Part shown: positions 42,825 to 51,765 of the stretch, in pieces
Numbering within the stretch: the first letter of the stretch is position 1
Layout of the letters: the number at the start of each line of letters is the position of its first letter
NCBI RefSeq assembly: GCF_001544075.1
Contig: NZ_BCNT01000006.1
Coordinates: 1 to 64,000, forward strand
Origin: Comamonas terrae
GTDB lineage: Bacteria > Pseudomonadota > Gammaproteobacteria > Burkholderiales > Burkholderiaceae_C
Direction: 5' to 3'
Length of the DNA: 64,000 bases
Notes under the pieces: generated by a model
Databases searched by the model: none
Told to the model about the DNA's origin: nothing
The model's input: only the letters and a program-made list of their open reading frames with translations
Program-made: the position numbers and the translations under genes

Positions 42825-42986
42825 AGAGAGATGCCGCTTGCAGCGGTTCTTCCTGCCGCCGCCCAACCGGCGGATAGGCGAGCAATCTGGTGAACCAGTA
42901 AATCTCTTGAGCCGGCACTTTTCCGGCACGGCGCACAATAGCAGCTTTCAGCCATTTCCCGCGGCCCCGGCCGGTTCCACTGCGCG

Positions 42987-44363
42987 ATGCACCAAGAGCC
43001 AGACTTTCTCCACAACCTGCATCAGGAACTCCGGGACGGAAGGCGCTGGCTGGACCGCAGCATCGTGCTGGCCTATGCAGCGGCCGCCGGCCTTTGCGTG
43101 GTGGCATTCACGCTGATGGCCGATGCGGGCTTCGAGCTGTTCCAGCGCATCTACCGCTGGCAAGGCGGCTGGGCCGTGCTGCTGTGGCTGCCGGCCATCA
43201 CGGTGGCTGCGGTCTGGGCCACCCGGCGCTGGGCGCCAGGTGCAGCCGGCTCCGGCATTCCCCAGGTCATGGTGACGCTGGACCCGGCCGTGAGCGAACA
43301 CCAGCGCAGCCGCTTCGTATCCCTGTGGCTGTCCTTTTCCAAGATGGCGCTGGCCAGCGCGGGCTTTGCCGCGGGCCTGTCGATCGGCCGCGAAGGTCCG
43401 TCGGTTCAGGTGGCGGCCGGCGTGATGCACAGCGCACGCCGCTGGCTCGGCCCCCATTCGGGCATCAGCAGCCATGCGCTGCTGGTGGCTGGCGGCGCGG
43501 CGGGCATTGCCGCGGCCTTCAACGCGCCACTGGCCGGCGTGGTGTTTGCCATCGAAGAGCTGTCGCGCAAGCTGGAGTCGCGCTCCAGCGGCCTGATCAT
43601 CGCCGCCATCGTGCTCGCAGGCCTGATGGGCGTCTCCGCCTTCGGCAACCTGAGCTACTTCGGCCGCATCCGCGTGCCCAGCCTGACCTGGAATGCCCTG
43701 CTGCCGGGCCTGTGCGTGGCCCTGGCCTCCGGCGTGCTGGGCGGCCTGTTCGCCAAGGTGATGGCCGCCTCGCTGACCTCCCCGGCGGAGCGCATGAACC
43801 GTTGGCGCGCGCGCTTTCCGCTGCGCTTTGCGGCAGGCGGCGCCCTGGTGATCGCGGTGATCGGACTGGTGACGGGCGGCGCCACCTTCGGCGCCGGCTC
43901 CGAAGCCGTCAAGCACATGCTGGCAGGCGAGGCCGATGTGCCGTCGTTCTACGTGACGCTGAAATTCGTCGCCACCTGGCTGTCCGCCTGGGTGGGGGTG
44001 CCGGGCGGCATCTTCGCGCCCTCGCTGTCCATCGGCGCGGGCGTGGGCCACAACGTGGCCACGCTCACGGGCTCGGACTCCATTGCTCCCGCGCTGATCG
44101 CCATGGGCATGGCAGCCTTTCTGGCCGCGGTGACCCAGGCGCCCCTGACCGCCTTCATCATCGTCATGGAAATGGTCGACGGACATGCCATGGTGCTCAG
44201 CCTCATGGCGTCCGCCATGCTGGCAAGCCTGATCTCGCGCATGCTGGCACGCCCGCTGTACGAAACGCTTGCCCACCACATGGCCAGTGCCCTGCCCGGG
44301 CCGGCCAGTACACAGGACCCGCCCGAACCTGCGCACGCCCCGGGCGTCCCGCAGCAGAAATAG
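42987..44363 (+). CDS. clcA: ClC-family chloride/proton antiporter
   Basis: A 458-residue ClC protein. Selectivity motifs are GSGIP (88-92), GREGP with the gating Glu136 (134-138) and GGIFAP, and Glu190-Glu191 in FAIEEL match the proton glutamate pair of E. coli ClcA, so H+/Cl- exchange is expected. There is no C-terminal CBS pair. I looked for a fluoride riboswitch in the 162-bp leader and found none. The final 25 residues are Pro-rich and disordered. Confidence 0.92.
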   Translation: MHQEPDFLHNLHQELRDGRRWLDRSIVLAYAAAAGLCVVAFTLMADAGFELFQRIYRWQGGWAVLLWLPAITVAAVWATRRWAPGAAGSGIPQVMVTLDPAVSEHQRSRFVSLWLSFSKMALASAGFAAGLSIGREGPSVQVAAGVMHSARRWLGPHSGISSHALLVAGGAAGIAAAFNAPLAGVVFAIEELSRKLESRSSGLIIAAIVLAGLMGVSAFGNLSYFGRIRVPSLTWNALLPGLCVALASGVLGGLFAKVMAASLTSPAERMNRWRARFPLRFAAGGALVIAVIGLVTGGATFGAGSEAVKHMLAGEADVPSFYVTLKFVATWLSAWVGVPGGIFAPSLSIGAGVGHNVATLTGSDSIAPALIAMGMAAFLAAVTQAPLTAFIIVMEMVDGHAMVLSLMASAMLASLISRMLARPLYETLAHHMASALPGPASTQDPPEPAHAPGVPQQK

Positions 44364-44378
44364 GCGCGACGGAAACGT

Positions 44379-45314
44379 TCAGCGAATGGAGCCACCCACG
44401 TCGCGCAGGCACTCCAGCAGCCCCTGGGTCACCGGCGTCATCGGCTGGCCGCGCAGCGTGATCAGGCCCACGGGCGGCAGCTCCACCGGCACCGTGAGCT
44501 TCAGCACCGCCAGCAGCCCCTGCTGCGCGAAGTGCCGCGCCACCGTGCGCGCCATGAAGGCCACGGCGCCGCGCTGGTGCAGGAAGCTGATCTGCGACAG
44601 GAACGAGGCCGACTCCACGATGTCGGCCGGCGGATGCAGGTCGTGGGCGAAAAACTGCTGCTCCAGTTTCACGCGCAGCGACGCCCAGGGCGGCGGCATC
44701 ACGCAGGGCTGGCCGGCAATGTCGGCCCAGCGCACCTGGCGCTTGCGCGCCAGCGGATGGCCGGCCTGCACCACGGCCACCATGGGGTCTTCGTACAGGG
44801 CCTCGGTTTCCAGGTCGGGCGCGGCATAGCCGGGCTCCAGCCGGCCCACGAACAGGTCCAGCTCGCCCAGGCGCAGCTTGGGCAGCAGACGCGTCAGGTC
44901 GCCCTCCTCGACCAGCACCGTGGTCTGGGCCGAGCGCGCCTTGAGCCGCTCCACCGCCGGGGCCAGCAGCACCGGCGTGGCCACGACCATGGCGCCCACG
45001 CTGGTGCGGCCGCGCGCGCCGCTGGCCTCGGCGGCGATCTCGTCGCGCGTGCGCTCGAAGCCCGCCAGCACCGAGCGCGCAAAGCGCACCAGGCTCACGC
45101 CGGCGGCCGTGGGCTCGGTGCCGCGCGGGCCGCGCTCGAACAGCGGCGTGTCCAGCATGCGCTCCACCTCGGCCAGGGTCTTGGAGACCGCCGGCTGCGT
45201 GACCGACAGGAACTCGGCCGCCCGGCCCACGTGGCGGAACTGGTCGAGCGCCACCAGCAGTTGCAGATGGCGAAGCTTGAGGTTGCTGCGCAGCACGCGG
45301 TCGATCTTGCTCAT
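44379..45314 (-). CDS. LysR-family regulator of the sugar-acid operon
   Basis: A 311-residue LysR protein: LRHLQLLVALDQFRHVGRAAEFLSVTQPAVSKTLAEVERML is the DNA-binding part, and RTSVGAMVVATPVLLAPAVERLKA opens the effector domain, as in GbpR/CbbR-like regulators next to Bug genes. The ATG at 45314 has GAGG five bases before it. The 180-bp gap to the divergent Bug gene holds ATTGT and ACAAT arms (45356-45381, spacer 16), a possible operator with the same half-site as the dmlR site. Confidence 0.88.
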   Translation of the reverse strand: MSKIDRVLRSNLKLRHLQLLVALDQFRHVGRAAEFLSVTQPAVSKTLAEVERMLDTPLFERGPRGTEPTAAGVSLVRFARSVLAGFERTRDEIAAEASGARGRTSVGAMVVATPVLLAPAVERLKARSAQTTVLVEEGDLTRLLPKLRLGELDLFVGRLEPGYAAPDLETEALYEDPMVAVVQAGHPLARKRQVRWADIAGQPCVMPPPWASLRVKLEQQFFAHDLHPPADIVESASFLSQISFLHQRGAVAFMARTVARHFAQQGLLAVLKLTVPVELPPVGLITLRGQPMTPVTQGLLECLRDVGGSIR

Positions 45315-45494
45315 CATTACCTCTTGGTTATGAAGACAGTCCACATTCTCATTGGATTGTCATGGCGCTATTTTGAACAATCGCGGCTGCACCACCAGGA
45401 ATCGGGCAATCCGGTTGTCGCAGGCCTTCCGCTTCCGGCGGCACCAGCCTTTGGCATCCACGGCCCCGGGCCTGAGAACAATACGGAGACACGC

Positions 45495-46481
45495 ATGCCC
45501 CTCGATCGCCCCAACCGCCGCGACTTTCTCTACACCACGCTGGGCGCCGCCGCGCTGGCGGCCGCCGGCCCGCTGCGGGCCCAGGCCTGGCCCGAGCGCC
45601 CCATCGTCTTCATCTGCCCCTGGCCCGCGGGCGGTACGGCCGACCAGTCGATGCGCGCGCTGTGCACCGTGGCCGGCAAGGTGCTGGGGCAGAGCATCGT
45701 GGTGGAGAACCGCGCCGGCGCCTCGGGCATGATCGGCGCCAAGGCGCTGGCCTCGGCCAAGGCCGACGGCTACACCATCGGCCAGATCCCGATCTCGGTC
45801 ACGCGCTTCGCGCAGCTGGGCATGCTGCAGGCGGATCCGCGCAAGGATTTCAGCTACATCGCCCGCACCTCGGGCCAGACCTTCGGCATCGCCGTGAAGG
45901 CCGACTCGCCGTTCAGGACGCTGCAGGACCTGGTCGATGCCGCCAAGGCCCGACCCGGCCAGGTGACCTATGCCCACGCCGGCGTGGGCGGCGCCACGCA
46001 CGTGGGCATGGAGGAATTCGCCGGCGCGGCCGGCATCCGCCTCAACCAGGTGCCCTACAAGGGCGGTGCCGAGGCGCTGGCGGGCGTGCTGGGCGGCCAT
46101 GTGGACGTGCTGGCCGACTCCAGCTCGTGGGCGCCGCATGTGCAGGCCGGCAAGCTGCGCCTGCTGGCCACCTGGGGCGAGCAGCGGCCGCCGCGCTTCA
46201 AGGACACGCCCACGCTCAAGGAGCTGGGCTACCACGTCGTCGTCGATGCGCCCAACGGCATCGGCGCCCCCAAGGGTGTGGACCCGGCCATCCTGGCCCA
46301 GCTGCGCGCAGCCTTCAGGCAGGCCGTGGCCAGCCCCGAGTTCAAGGCCGTGACCGACAAGATCGACGCGCCGGTGATGTACCTGGACGGCCCCGACTAC
46401 GAAAAATACGTGAACACGGTCTACCAGAAGGAGACCGTGCTGATCGACAAGCTCAAACTCCGTGAATTGATGAAGGGTTGA
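45495..46481 (+). CDS. Bug-type tripartite tricarboxylate receptor
   Basis: A 328-residue periplasmic receptor, first gene of the operon. Signal sequence with NRRDFLYTTLGAAALAAAG (twin arginine) ending near RAQA. Family blocks are PIVFICPWPAGGTADQSMRAL, VVENRAGASGMIGAKALA and YAHAGVGGATHVGMEEFAGAAG. GGAGACACGC precedes the ATG. It lies only two bases before the dehydratase ATG, so receptor and enzyme are made together; the ligand should be the operon's substrate, likely a sugar acid. Confidence 0.92.
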   Translation: MPLDRPNRRDFLYTTLGAAALAAAGPLRAQAWPERPIVFICPWPAGGTADQSMRALCTVAGKVLGQSIVVENRAGASGMIGAKALASAKADGYTIGQIPISVTRFAQLGMLQADPRKDFSYIARTSGQTFGIAVKADSPFRTLQDLVDAAKARPGQVTYAHAGVGGATHVGMEEFAGAAGIRLNQVPYKGGAEALAGVLGGHVDVLADSSSWAPHVQAGKLRLLATWGEQRPPRFKDTPTLKELGYHVVVDAPNGIGAPKGVDPAILAQLRAAFRQAVASPEFKAVTDKIDAPVMYLDGPDYEKYVNTVYQKETVLIDKLKLRELMKG

Positions 46482-46483
46482 CC

Positions 46484-48019
46484 ATGACCTCCAGCCCCCC
46501 CGCCAGCCCGCTGCTGCACCTGCACCCCAACGACAACGTCTTCGTCGCCAAGACCGCGCTGGCGCTGGGCCAGGAAATCCCCGGCCTGGGCGTGCGCACG
46601 CGCGCCCAGGTGCCGGCCGGCCACAAGATCGCCGCGCGCCGCATCGCCGCCGGCGAGCAGGTGAAGAAGTACGACACCGTGATCGGCGTGGCCACGCGCG
46701 AGCTGGAGCCCGGCGACTACGTGCACAGCCACAACCTGCAGCTGGTGGACTACTACCGCGACCCGGCCTTCGGCGCCGACGTGCGGCCGGTGAACTATGT
46801 GCCCGAAGAGCAGCGCGCCACCTTCCAGGGCTTTGTGCGCGCCGACGGCCGCGTGGGCACGCGCAACTTCATCGGCATCCTGTCGTCGGTGAACTGCTCG
46901 GCCACGGTGATCAAGAACATCGCCGCGCACTTCACGCCCGAGCGCCTGGCGGCCTTCCCGAACGTGGATGGCGTGGCCGCCTTCGCGCAGACCAGCGGCT
47001 GCGGCATGTCCTCGCCCAGCGAGCATTTCGACGTGCTGCGCCGCACGCTGGCCGGCTATGCGCGCCACCCCAACCTGGCGGGCGTGCTCATCGTGGGCCT
47101 GGGCTGCGAGCGCAACCAGGTCGATGGCCTGATGGAGTCGCAGGGCCTGCACGAAAGCCGGCTGCTGCGCAGCTTCGTGATGCAGGACGTGGGCGGCACG
47201 CGCGCCACCATCGCCGCCGGCATTGCCGCCATCGAGGAGATGCTGCCCATCGCCAACCAGGCACAGCGCAGCACGGTGAGCGCGAGCCACCTCAAGATCG
47301 GCCTGGAATGCGGCGGCTCGGACGGCTTCTCGGGCATCACGGCCAACCCGGCCCTGGGCGCGGCCATGGACATCCTGGTGCGCCACGGCGGCACGGCCAT
47401 CCTCAGCGAAACGCCCGAGATCCACGGCGTGGAGTTCATGCTCACGCGCCGCGCCATCAGCCCCGAGGTCGGCCAGAAGCTGCTCGACCGCCTGGCCTGG
47501 TGGGAAAAGTACACGGCCGGCCAGAACGCCCAGTTCAACGGCGTGGTGGGCCATGGCAACCAGGCCGGCGGCCTGGCCAACATCTTCGAGAAATCGCTGG
47601 GCTCGGCCATGAAGGGCGGCACCACGCCGCTGCGCGCGGTCTATGAATACGCCGAGCCCATCACCGAGAGCGGCTTCGTCTTCATGGACTCGCCGGGCTA
47701 CGACCCCGTGGCCTCCACCGGCCAGATTGCCAGCGGCGCCAACCTGATCTGCTTCACCACCGGGCGCGGCTCCATGTTCGGCAGCAAGCCCGCGCCCACC
47801 ATCAAGCTGGCCAGCAACACGCCCATGTACCAGCGCCTGTCCGAGGACATGGACATCAACTGCGGCCTGATCGTGGACGGCGAATGCACGGTGCCCGAGA
47901 TGGGCGAGCGCATCTTCGAGCAGATCCTGCGCCACGCCAGCGGCGAAGCCACCAAGAGCGAGCAGCTCGGCCTGGGCGACCACGAGTTCGTGCCCTGGCA
48001 CCTGGGCATCGTGAGCTGA
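46484..48019 (+). CDS. UxaA/GarD-family sugar-acid dehydratase
   Basis: A 511-residue altronate/galactarate dehydratase. It has the small N-terminal SAF domain (about 1-95; NDNVFVAKTALALGQEIPGLGVRTRAQVPAGHKIAARRI) and the large catalytic domain with GFVRADGRVGTRNFIGI, TSGCGMSSPSEHFDVLRRTL, LKIGLECGGSDGFSGITANP and MDINCGLIVDGECTV. UxaA removes water from D-altronate and GarD from D-galactarate; both need Fe2+ or Mn2+. A GAAGGG lies seven bases before the ATG. Which acid is used here is not readable. Confidence 0.9.
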   Translation: MTSSPPASPLLHLHPNDNVFVAKTALALGQEIPGLGVRTRAQVPAGHKIAARRIAAGEQVKKYDTVIGVATRELEPGDYVHSHNLQLVDYYRDPAFGADVRPVNYVPEEQRATFQGFVRADGRVGTRNFIGILSSVNCSATVIKNIAAHFTPERLAAFPNVDGVAAFAQTSGCGMSSPSEHFDVLRRTLAGYARHPNLAGVLIVGLGCERNQVDGLMESQGLHESRLLRSFVMQDVGGTRATIAAGIAAIEEMLPIANQAQRSTVSASHLKIGLECGGSDGFSGITANPALGAAMDILVRHGGTAILSETPEIHGVEFMLTRRAISPEVGQKLLDRLAWWEKYTAGQNAQFNGVVGHGNQAGGLANIFEKSLGSAMKGGTTPLRAVYEYAEPITESGFVFMDSPGYDPVASTGQIASGANLICFTTGRGSMFGSKPAPTIKLASNTPMYQRLSEDMDINCGLIVDGECTVPEMGERIFEQILRHASGEATKSEQLGLGDHEFVPWHLGIVS

Positions 48020-48024
48020 ACCAT

Positions 48025-48080
48025 CAAAAACAATAGCTGCTAGCGCTTTCTGCATAAGCCCTGGATGCCAATTTCATTCA
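48025..48080. repeat. Dispersed palindromic repeat, copy D
   Basis: AATAGCTGCTAGCGCTTTCTGCATAAGCCCTGGATGCCAATTTC has one good and one mutated arm. It fills the 66-bp gap between the dehydratase and aldehyde dehydrogenase genes, displacing any Shine-Dalgarno of the latter. Confidence 0.65.
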
Positions 48081-48085
48081 AAACC

Positions 48086-49564
48086 ATGCCCCTGACCCTC
48101 ACCCGCCCCGACCTGATCCGCAGCGCCAACTTCATCGCCGGCCAGTGGAGCGATGCGCCCGCCGCACCGGCTCCCCGTTTGGCCGTGACCGATCCGGCCA
48201 CCGGCGCCCTCATCACCGAAGTGCCGGATTCGGGCGCGCTTGAGGCGCGCGCCGCGCTGGATGCCGCCCATGCCGCATTTGCCGCGTGGCGCAAGGTTCC
48301 GGCCAAGCAGCGTGCCGCCATCATCAAGCGCTGGAACGACCTGGTCATCGCCCACCAGGATGACCTGGGCGCGCTGATCTCGCTGGAGCAGGGCAAGCCG
48401 CTGGCCGAAGGCAAGGGCGAGGTGGCCTACGCCGCCAGCTACATCGAATGGTTTGGCGAAGAGGCCACGCGCATGAACGGCGAGGTGATTCCCGCGCCCC
48501 TGCCGGGCCGGCGCATGTTCGCGCTCAAGGAGCCCGTGGGCGTGGTGGCCGCCATCACGCCCTGGAACTTTCCCGCCGCCATGATCGCGCGCAAGATCGC
48601 GCCCGCGCTGGCCGCCGGCTGCACCGTGGTCTGCAAGCCCGCCGAGGACACGCCGCTGACCTCGCTGGCCCTGGTGCTGCTGGCGCACGAGGCCGGCGTG
48701 CCGGCCGGCGTGCTCAACATCGTCACCGCCTCGCGCGAGAAGACGCCCGAGTTGGTGGACGTGTGGCTTCAGGATGCCCGCGTGCGCAAGATCACCTTCA
48801 CCGGCTCCACGCCCGTGGGCAAGCACCTGGCGCGCCGCAGCGCCGATACGCTCAAGAAGCTCTCGCTGGAGCTGGGCGGCAACGCGCCCTTCATCGTGTT
48901 CGACGACGCCGACATCGATGCCGCCGTCGACGGCTTCATGGCCGCCAAGTTCCGCAACGGCGGCCAGACCTGCGTCTGCCCCAACCGCGTGTTCGTGCAG
49001 CGCGGCGTGTTCGATGCGTTTGCGCACAAGCTCGCCGCGCGCGTGGCCGCGCTGCAGGTCGGCCCGGCCAGCGACCCGGCCTCGCAGATCGGCCCCATGA
49101 TCAATGCCCGCGCCGTCGAGAAGATAGAGCGCCACGTGCAGGACGCCGTGGCCAAGGGCGCCAAGGTCCTGGTCGGCGGCAAGCGCCTGGCCGAACTCGG
49201 CCCCCACTACTACGCACCCACCGTGCTCACCGGCGCCGACGCCCGCATGGCCTGCGCCTGCGAGGAGACCTTCGGTCCCGTGGCGCCGCTGACCGTCTTC
49301 GACGACGAGGCCGAGGTGCTGGCCGCCGCCAACGACACGCCCTTCGGCCTGGCCGCCTACTTCTACAGCCAGGACGTGCGCCGCATCTGGCGCGTGGCCG
49401 ACGCGCTGGAGACCGGCATCGTCGGCATCAACGAGGGCGCGCTCGCCGCCGAGGCCGCGCCCTTCGGCGGCGTCAAGGAATCCGGCTACGGCCGCGAAGG
49501 CTCGACGCACGGACTCGACGACTACCTGCACACCAAGTACGTCTGCCAGGGACAACTGGATTGA
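48086..49564 (+). CDS. NAD(P)-dependent aldehyde dehydrogenase, succinate/2-oxoglutarate-semialdehyde type
   Basis: A 492-residue ALDH of the GabD group. ITPWNFPAAMIARKIAPALAAGCTVVCKPAEDTP is the NAD(P) site, Glu262 (LELGGNAP) the base and Cys296 (GGQTCVCPN) the nucleophile. Relatives oxidise succinate semialdehyde or 2,5-dioxopentanoate, the latter being the last step of oxidative sugar-acid routes, which fits the operon. ATG 48086 is preferred; an ATG at 48065 lies within the repeat. Neither has a binding site. Confidence 0.92.
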   Translation: MPLTLTRPDLIRSANFIAGQWSDAPAAPAPRLAVTDPATGALITEVPDSGALEARAALDAAHAAFAAWRKVPAKQRAAIIKRWNDLVIAHQDDLGALISLEQGKPLAEGKGEVAYAASYIEWFGEEATRMNGEVIPAPLPGRRMFALKEPVGVVAAITPWNFPAAMIARKIAPALAAGCTVVCKPAEDTPLTSLALVLLAHEAGVPAGVLNIVTASREKTPELVDVWLQDARVRKITFTGSTPVGKHLARRSADTLKKLSLELGGNAPFIVFDDADIDAAVDGFMAAKFRNGGQTCVCPNRVFVQRGVFDAFAHKLAARVAALQVGPASDPASQIGPMINARAVEKIERHVQDAVAKGAKVLVGGKRLAELGPHYYAPTVLTGADARMACACEETFGPVAPLTVFDDEAEVLAAANDTPFGLAAYFYSQDVRRIWRVADALETGIVGINEGALAAEAAPFGGVKESGYGREGSTHGLDDYLHTKYVCQGQLD

Positions 49565-49607
49565 CGCCCCCCGGTCGCTAGAACCACACCACCACAGGAG
49601 ACAAACC

Positions 49608-50600
49608 ATGAGCCATTCCCGATCCCTCACCCGCAGGCCCGTGCTGGGCGCGCTGGCGGCACTGGCCCTGGCCGGCGCCGTGCCGCTGGCGCAGGCCCAG
49701 GGCCCGTTCCCCAGCAAGCCCATCACCTTCGTGGTGCCCTACCCCGCGGGCGGCGCCAACGACATGCTGGGGCGCCTGGTAGGCCAGAAAATGGGCGAGG
49801 TGCTGGGCACGGCAAGTGTCGTGGACAACCGGCCCGGCGCCGGGGCGCTGCTGGGCGCGGGCATCGTGGCGCGCGCACCGGCCGATGGCTACACGCTGCT
49901 GGTCGGCGGCCTGGCCACGCACGCCGCGAGCCCGCACCTCATCAAGGCCGAGTACGACCCGGTCAAGGACTTCGAGCCCATCGGCATGATCGGCAGCGCG
50001 CCCATCATCGCCATCACGGCCAACGACTCGCCCTACCAATCGCTCAAGGACGTGGTGGACGCGGCGCGCAAGGACCCGCAGGCGGTTATGTATGGCTCCT
50101 CCGGCAACGGCTCGCCGCTGCACCTGGCCGGCGAGCTGTTCGTCTCCATCGCCAAGGTCCAGATGACGCACGTGCCCTACAAGGGCGGCAACGCCCACAT
50201 CGTGGACCTGATCGGCGGCCGCGTGCCGGTCATCTTCGACACGGCCACCAATTCCATGCCGCTGCTGCGCGGCGGCAAGGTGCGCGCCCTGGCCGTGGGC
50301 GCGCCTGCCCGCCTGCCCGAACTGCCGAATGTGCCGACCTTTGCCGAGGCCGGCTACCCGCAGTTCAAGTTCTCGGCCTGGTATGCGCTGTTTGCGCCGG
50401 CCAGGACGCCCGCCGACGTGAGCGCCAAGCTCTCCGGCGCGCTGACCAAGGCCCTGAAGCAGCCCGAGGTGGCCTCCAAGCTGCGCGACCTGGGCGTGAC
50501 CCCGGGCAACGGCGATGCCGGCGAGCTGCGCGCCTTCATCCCTGGCGAATACCAGCGCGTCGGCGAGCTGATCAAGAGCGCCAAGATCAAGGCCGATTGA
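49608..50600 (+). CDS. Bug-type tripartite tricarboxylate receptor, second in the operon
   Basis: A 330-residue receptor with a signal peptide of LTRRPVLGALAALALAGAVPLAQAQ type. Blocks ITFVVPYPAGGANDMLGRLVG, VVDNRPGAGALLGAGIVA and YGSSGNGSPLHLAGELFVSIA are typical. GGAG lies 11 bases before the ATG. Sequence divergence from the first receptor of the operon suggests a different ligand, for example a conjugate and its product. Confidence 0.93.
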   Translation: MSHSRSLTRRPVLGALAALALAGAVPLAQAQGPFPSKPITFVVPYPAGGANDMLGRLVGQKMGEVLGTASVVDNRPGAGALLGAGIVARAPADGYTLLVGGLATHAASPHLIKAEYDPVKDFEPIGMIGSAPIIAITANDSPYQSLKDVVDAARKDPQAVMYGSSGNGSPLHLAGELFVSIAKVQMTHVPYKGGNAHIVDLIGGRVPVIFDTATNSMPLLRGGKVRALAVGAPARLPELPNVPTFAEAGYPQFKFSAWYALFAPARTPADVSAKLSGALTKALKQPEVASKLRDLGVTPGNGDAGELRAFIPGEYQRVGELIKSAKIKAD

Positions 50601-50610
50601 GGAGAAGCCC

Positions 50611-51765
50611 ATGCCCGATGGATTGCTGCGCCCCCACCCCGAAGACCCGGCCCGCCAGGTGGCCGACCTGCCCTCGCCGCGTGTGCAGGCCCATGCCGCC
50701 AACCTGATGGTGCTGGGCGACGGCGCCCTGGCCTGCGTATGGTTCGGCGGCTCGATGGAAGGCCGCTCCGACATCTCGGTCTTCCTGTCGCGGCTGGCCC
50801 CCGGCAGCGACCAATGGTCCGAGCCCGTGCAGCTGTCGCACGATGCCGAGCGCTCGGAGCAAAATCCCGTACTGTTTCCGGCCCCCGACGGCACGCTGTG
50901 GTTGCTGCACACGGCCCAGCACTCGGGCCACCAGGACACCTCGGTGGTGCGCCGGCGCCTGTCGCGCGACCACGGCCTGAGCTGGGAGCCCACCGAGACG
51001 CTGGCCGACGCGCCGGCCGGCACCTTCGTGCGCCAGCCCATCCTTGTCCATACCGACGGCAGCTGGCTGCTGCCGGTCTTCCACTGCCGCGCCCGGCCCG
51101 GCCAGGCCTGGGACGGCAGCCACGACGACAGCGGCGTGCTGCGTTCCACCGACCAGGGCGGCAGCTGGCAGCGCATCGCCGTGCCGAGCAGCCTGGGCTG
51201 CGTGCACATGAACATCGTTTCCGCGTCTGACGGCGGCCTGCTGGCGTTCTTCCGCAGCCGCTGGGCCGACCATGTCTACCGCAGCCGCAGCGACGACGGC
51301 GGCCTGAGCTGGCAGGCGCCCGAACCCACGGCCCTGCCCAACAACAACTCCTCCATCCAGGCGCTGCGCCTGGCCGACGGACGCCTGGCCATGATCTTCA
51401 ACGCCAGCAGCGCCGCCGATGCCACCGAACGGCGCGAGTCGCTGTATGACGAGCTGGGCGACGCCTCGGCAACACCTGCCAGCGCCGCGGCCGGCGAGCG
51501 CCGCGCGTTCTGGGGCGCGCCCCGTGCGCCCATGACGCTGGCGCTGTCGGCGGACGACGGCCTCACCTGGCCCTGGCAGCGCAACCTCGAGGTGGGCGAC
51601 GGCTGGTGCATGAGCAACGACTCCGAGCGCGGCCGCAACCGCGAGTACTCCTACCCCTCCATCCGCCAGGGCGCCGACGGCGCGCTGCACCTGGCCTATA
51701 CCGTGTTCCGCCAGCACATCCGCCATGTGCGCGTGCAGCCGGACTGGGTGACCCAACAAGCATGA
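50611..51765 (+). CDS. Sialidase-fold (BNR/Asp-box) six-bladed propeller protein, cytoplasmic
   Basis: A 384-residue BNR_2-type protein with four Asp boxes: SRDHGLSW (118-125), STDQGGSW (179-186), SDDGGLSW (227-234) and SADDGLTW (313-320). No signal peptide is present, so unlike secreted sialidases it acts on something already imported. Arg residues are plentiful, but I cannot assign the sialidase Arg triad. The gene starts ten bases after the receptor and its stop overlaps the dehydrogenase ATG, so it belongs to the sugar-acid operon. It may release or rearrange a sugar acid; sialic acid itself is unlikely, as no nan genes are near. Confidence 0.75.
   Translation: MPDGLLRPHPEDPARQVADLPSPRVQAHAANLMVLGDGALACVWFGGSMEGRSDISVFLSRLAPGSDQWSEPVQLSHDAERSEQNPVLFPAPDGTLWLLHTAQHSGHQDTSVVRRRLSRDHGLSWEPTETLADAPAGTFVRQPILVHTDGSWLLPVFHCRARPGQAWDGSHDDSGVLRSTDQGGSWQRIAVPSSLGCVHMNIVSASDGGLLAFFRSRWADHVYRSRSDDGGLSWQAPEPTALPNNNSSIQALRLADGRLAMIFNASSAADATERRESLYDELGDASATPASAAAGERRAFWGAPRAPMTLALSADDGLTWPWQRNLEVGDGWCMSNDSERGRNREYSYPSIRQGADGALHLAYTVFRQHIRHVRVQPDWVTQQA

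Noticed and set aside
42825-42986. Fluoride riboswitch before the ClC gene
   Set aside because: The leader lacks the conserved loop sequences of the crcB motif. The protein has the canonical GSGIP and GREGP motifs of chloride antiporters, not the changed filter of fluoride exporters.
50611-51765. Sialic-acid catabolism
   Set aside because: No nanA, nanE, nanK or transporter genes are near, and the protein is not exported.
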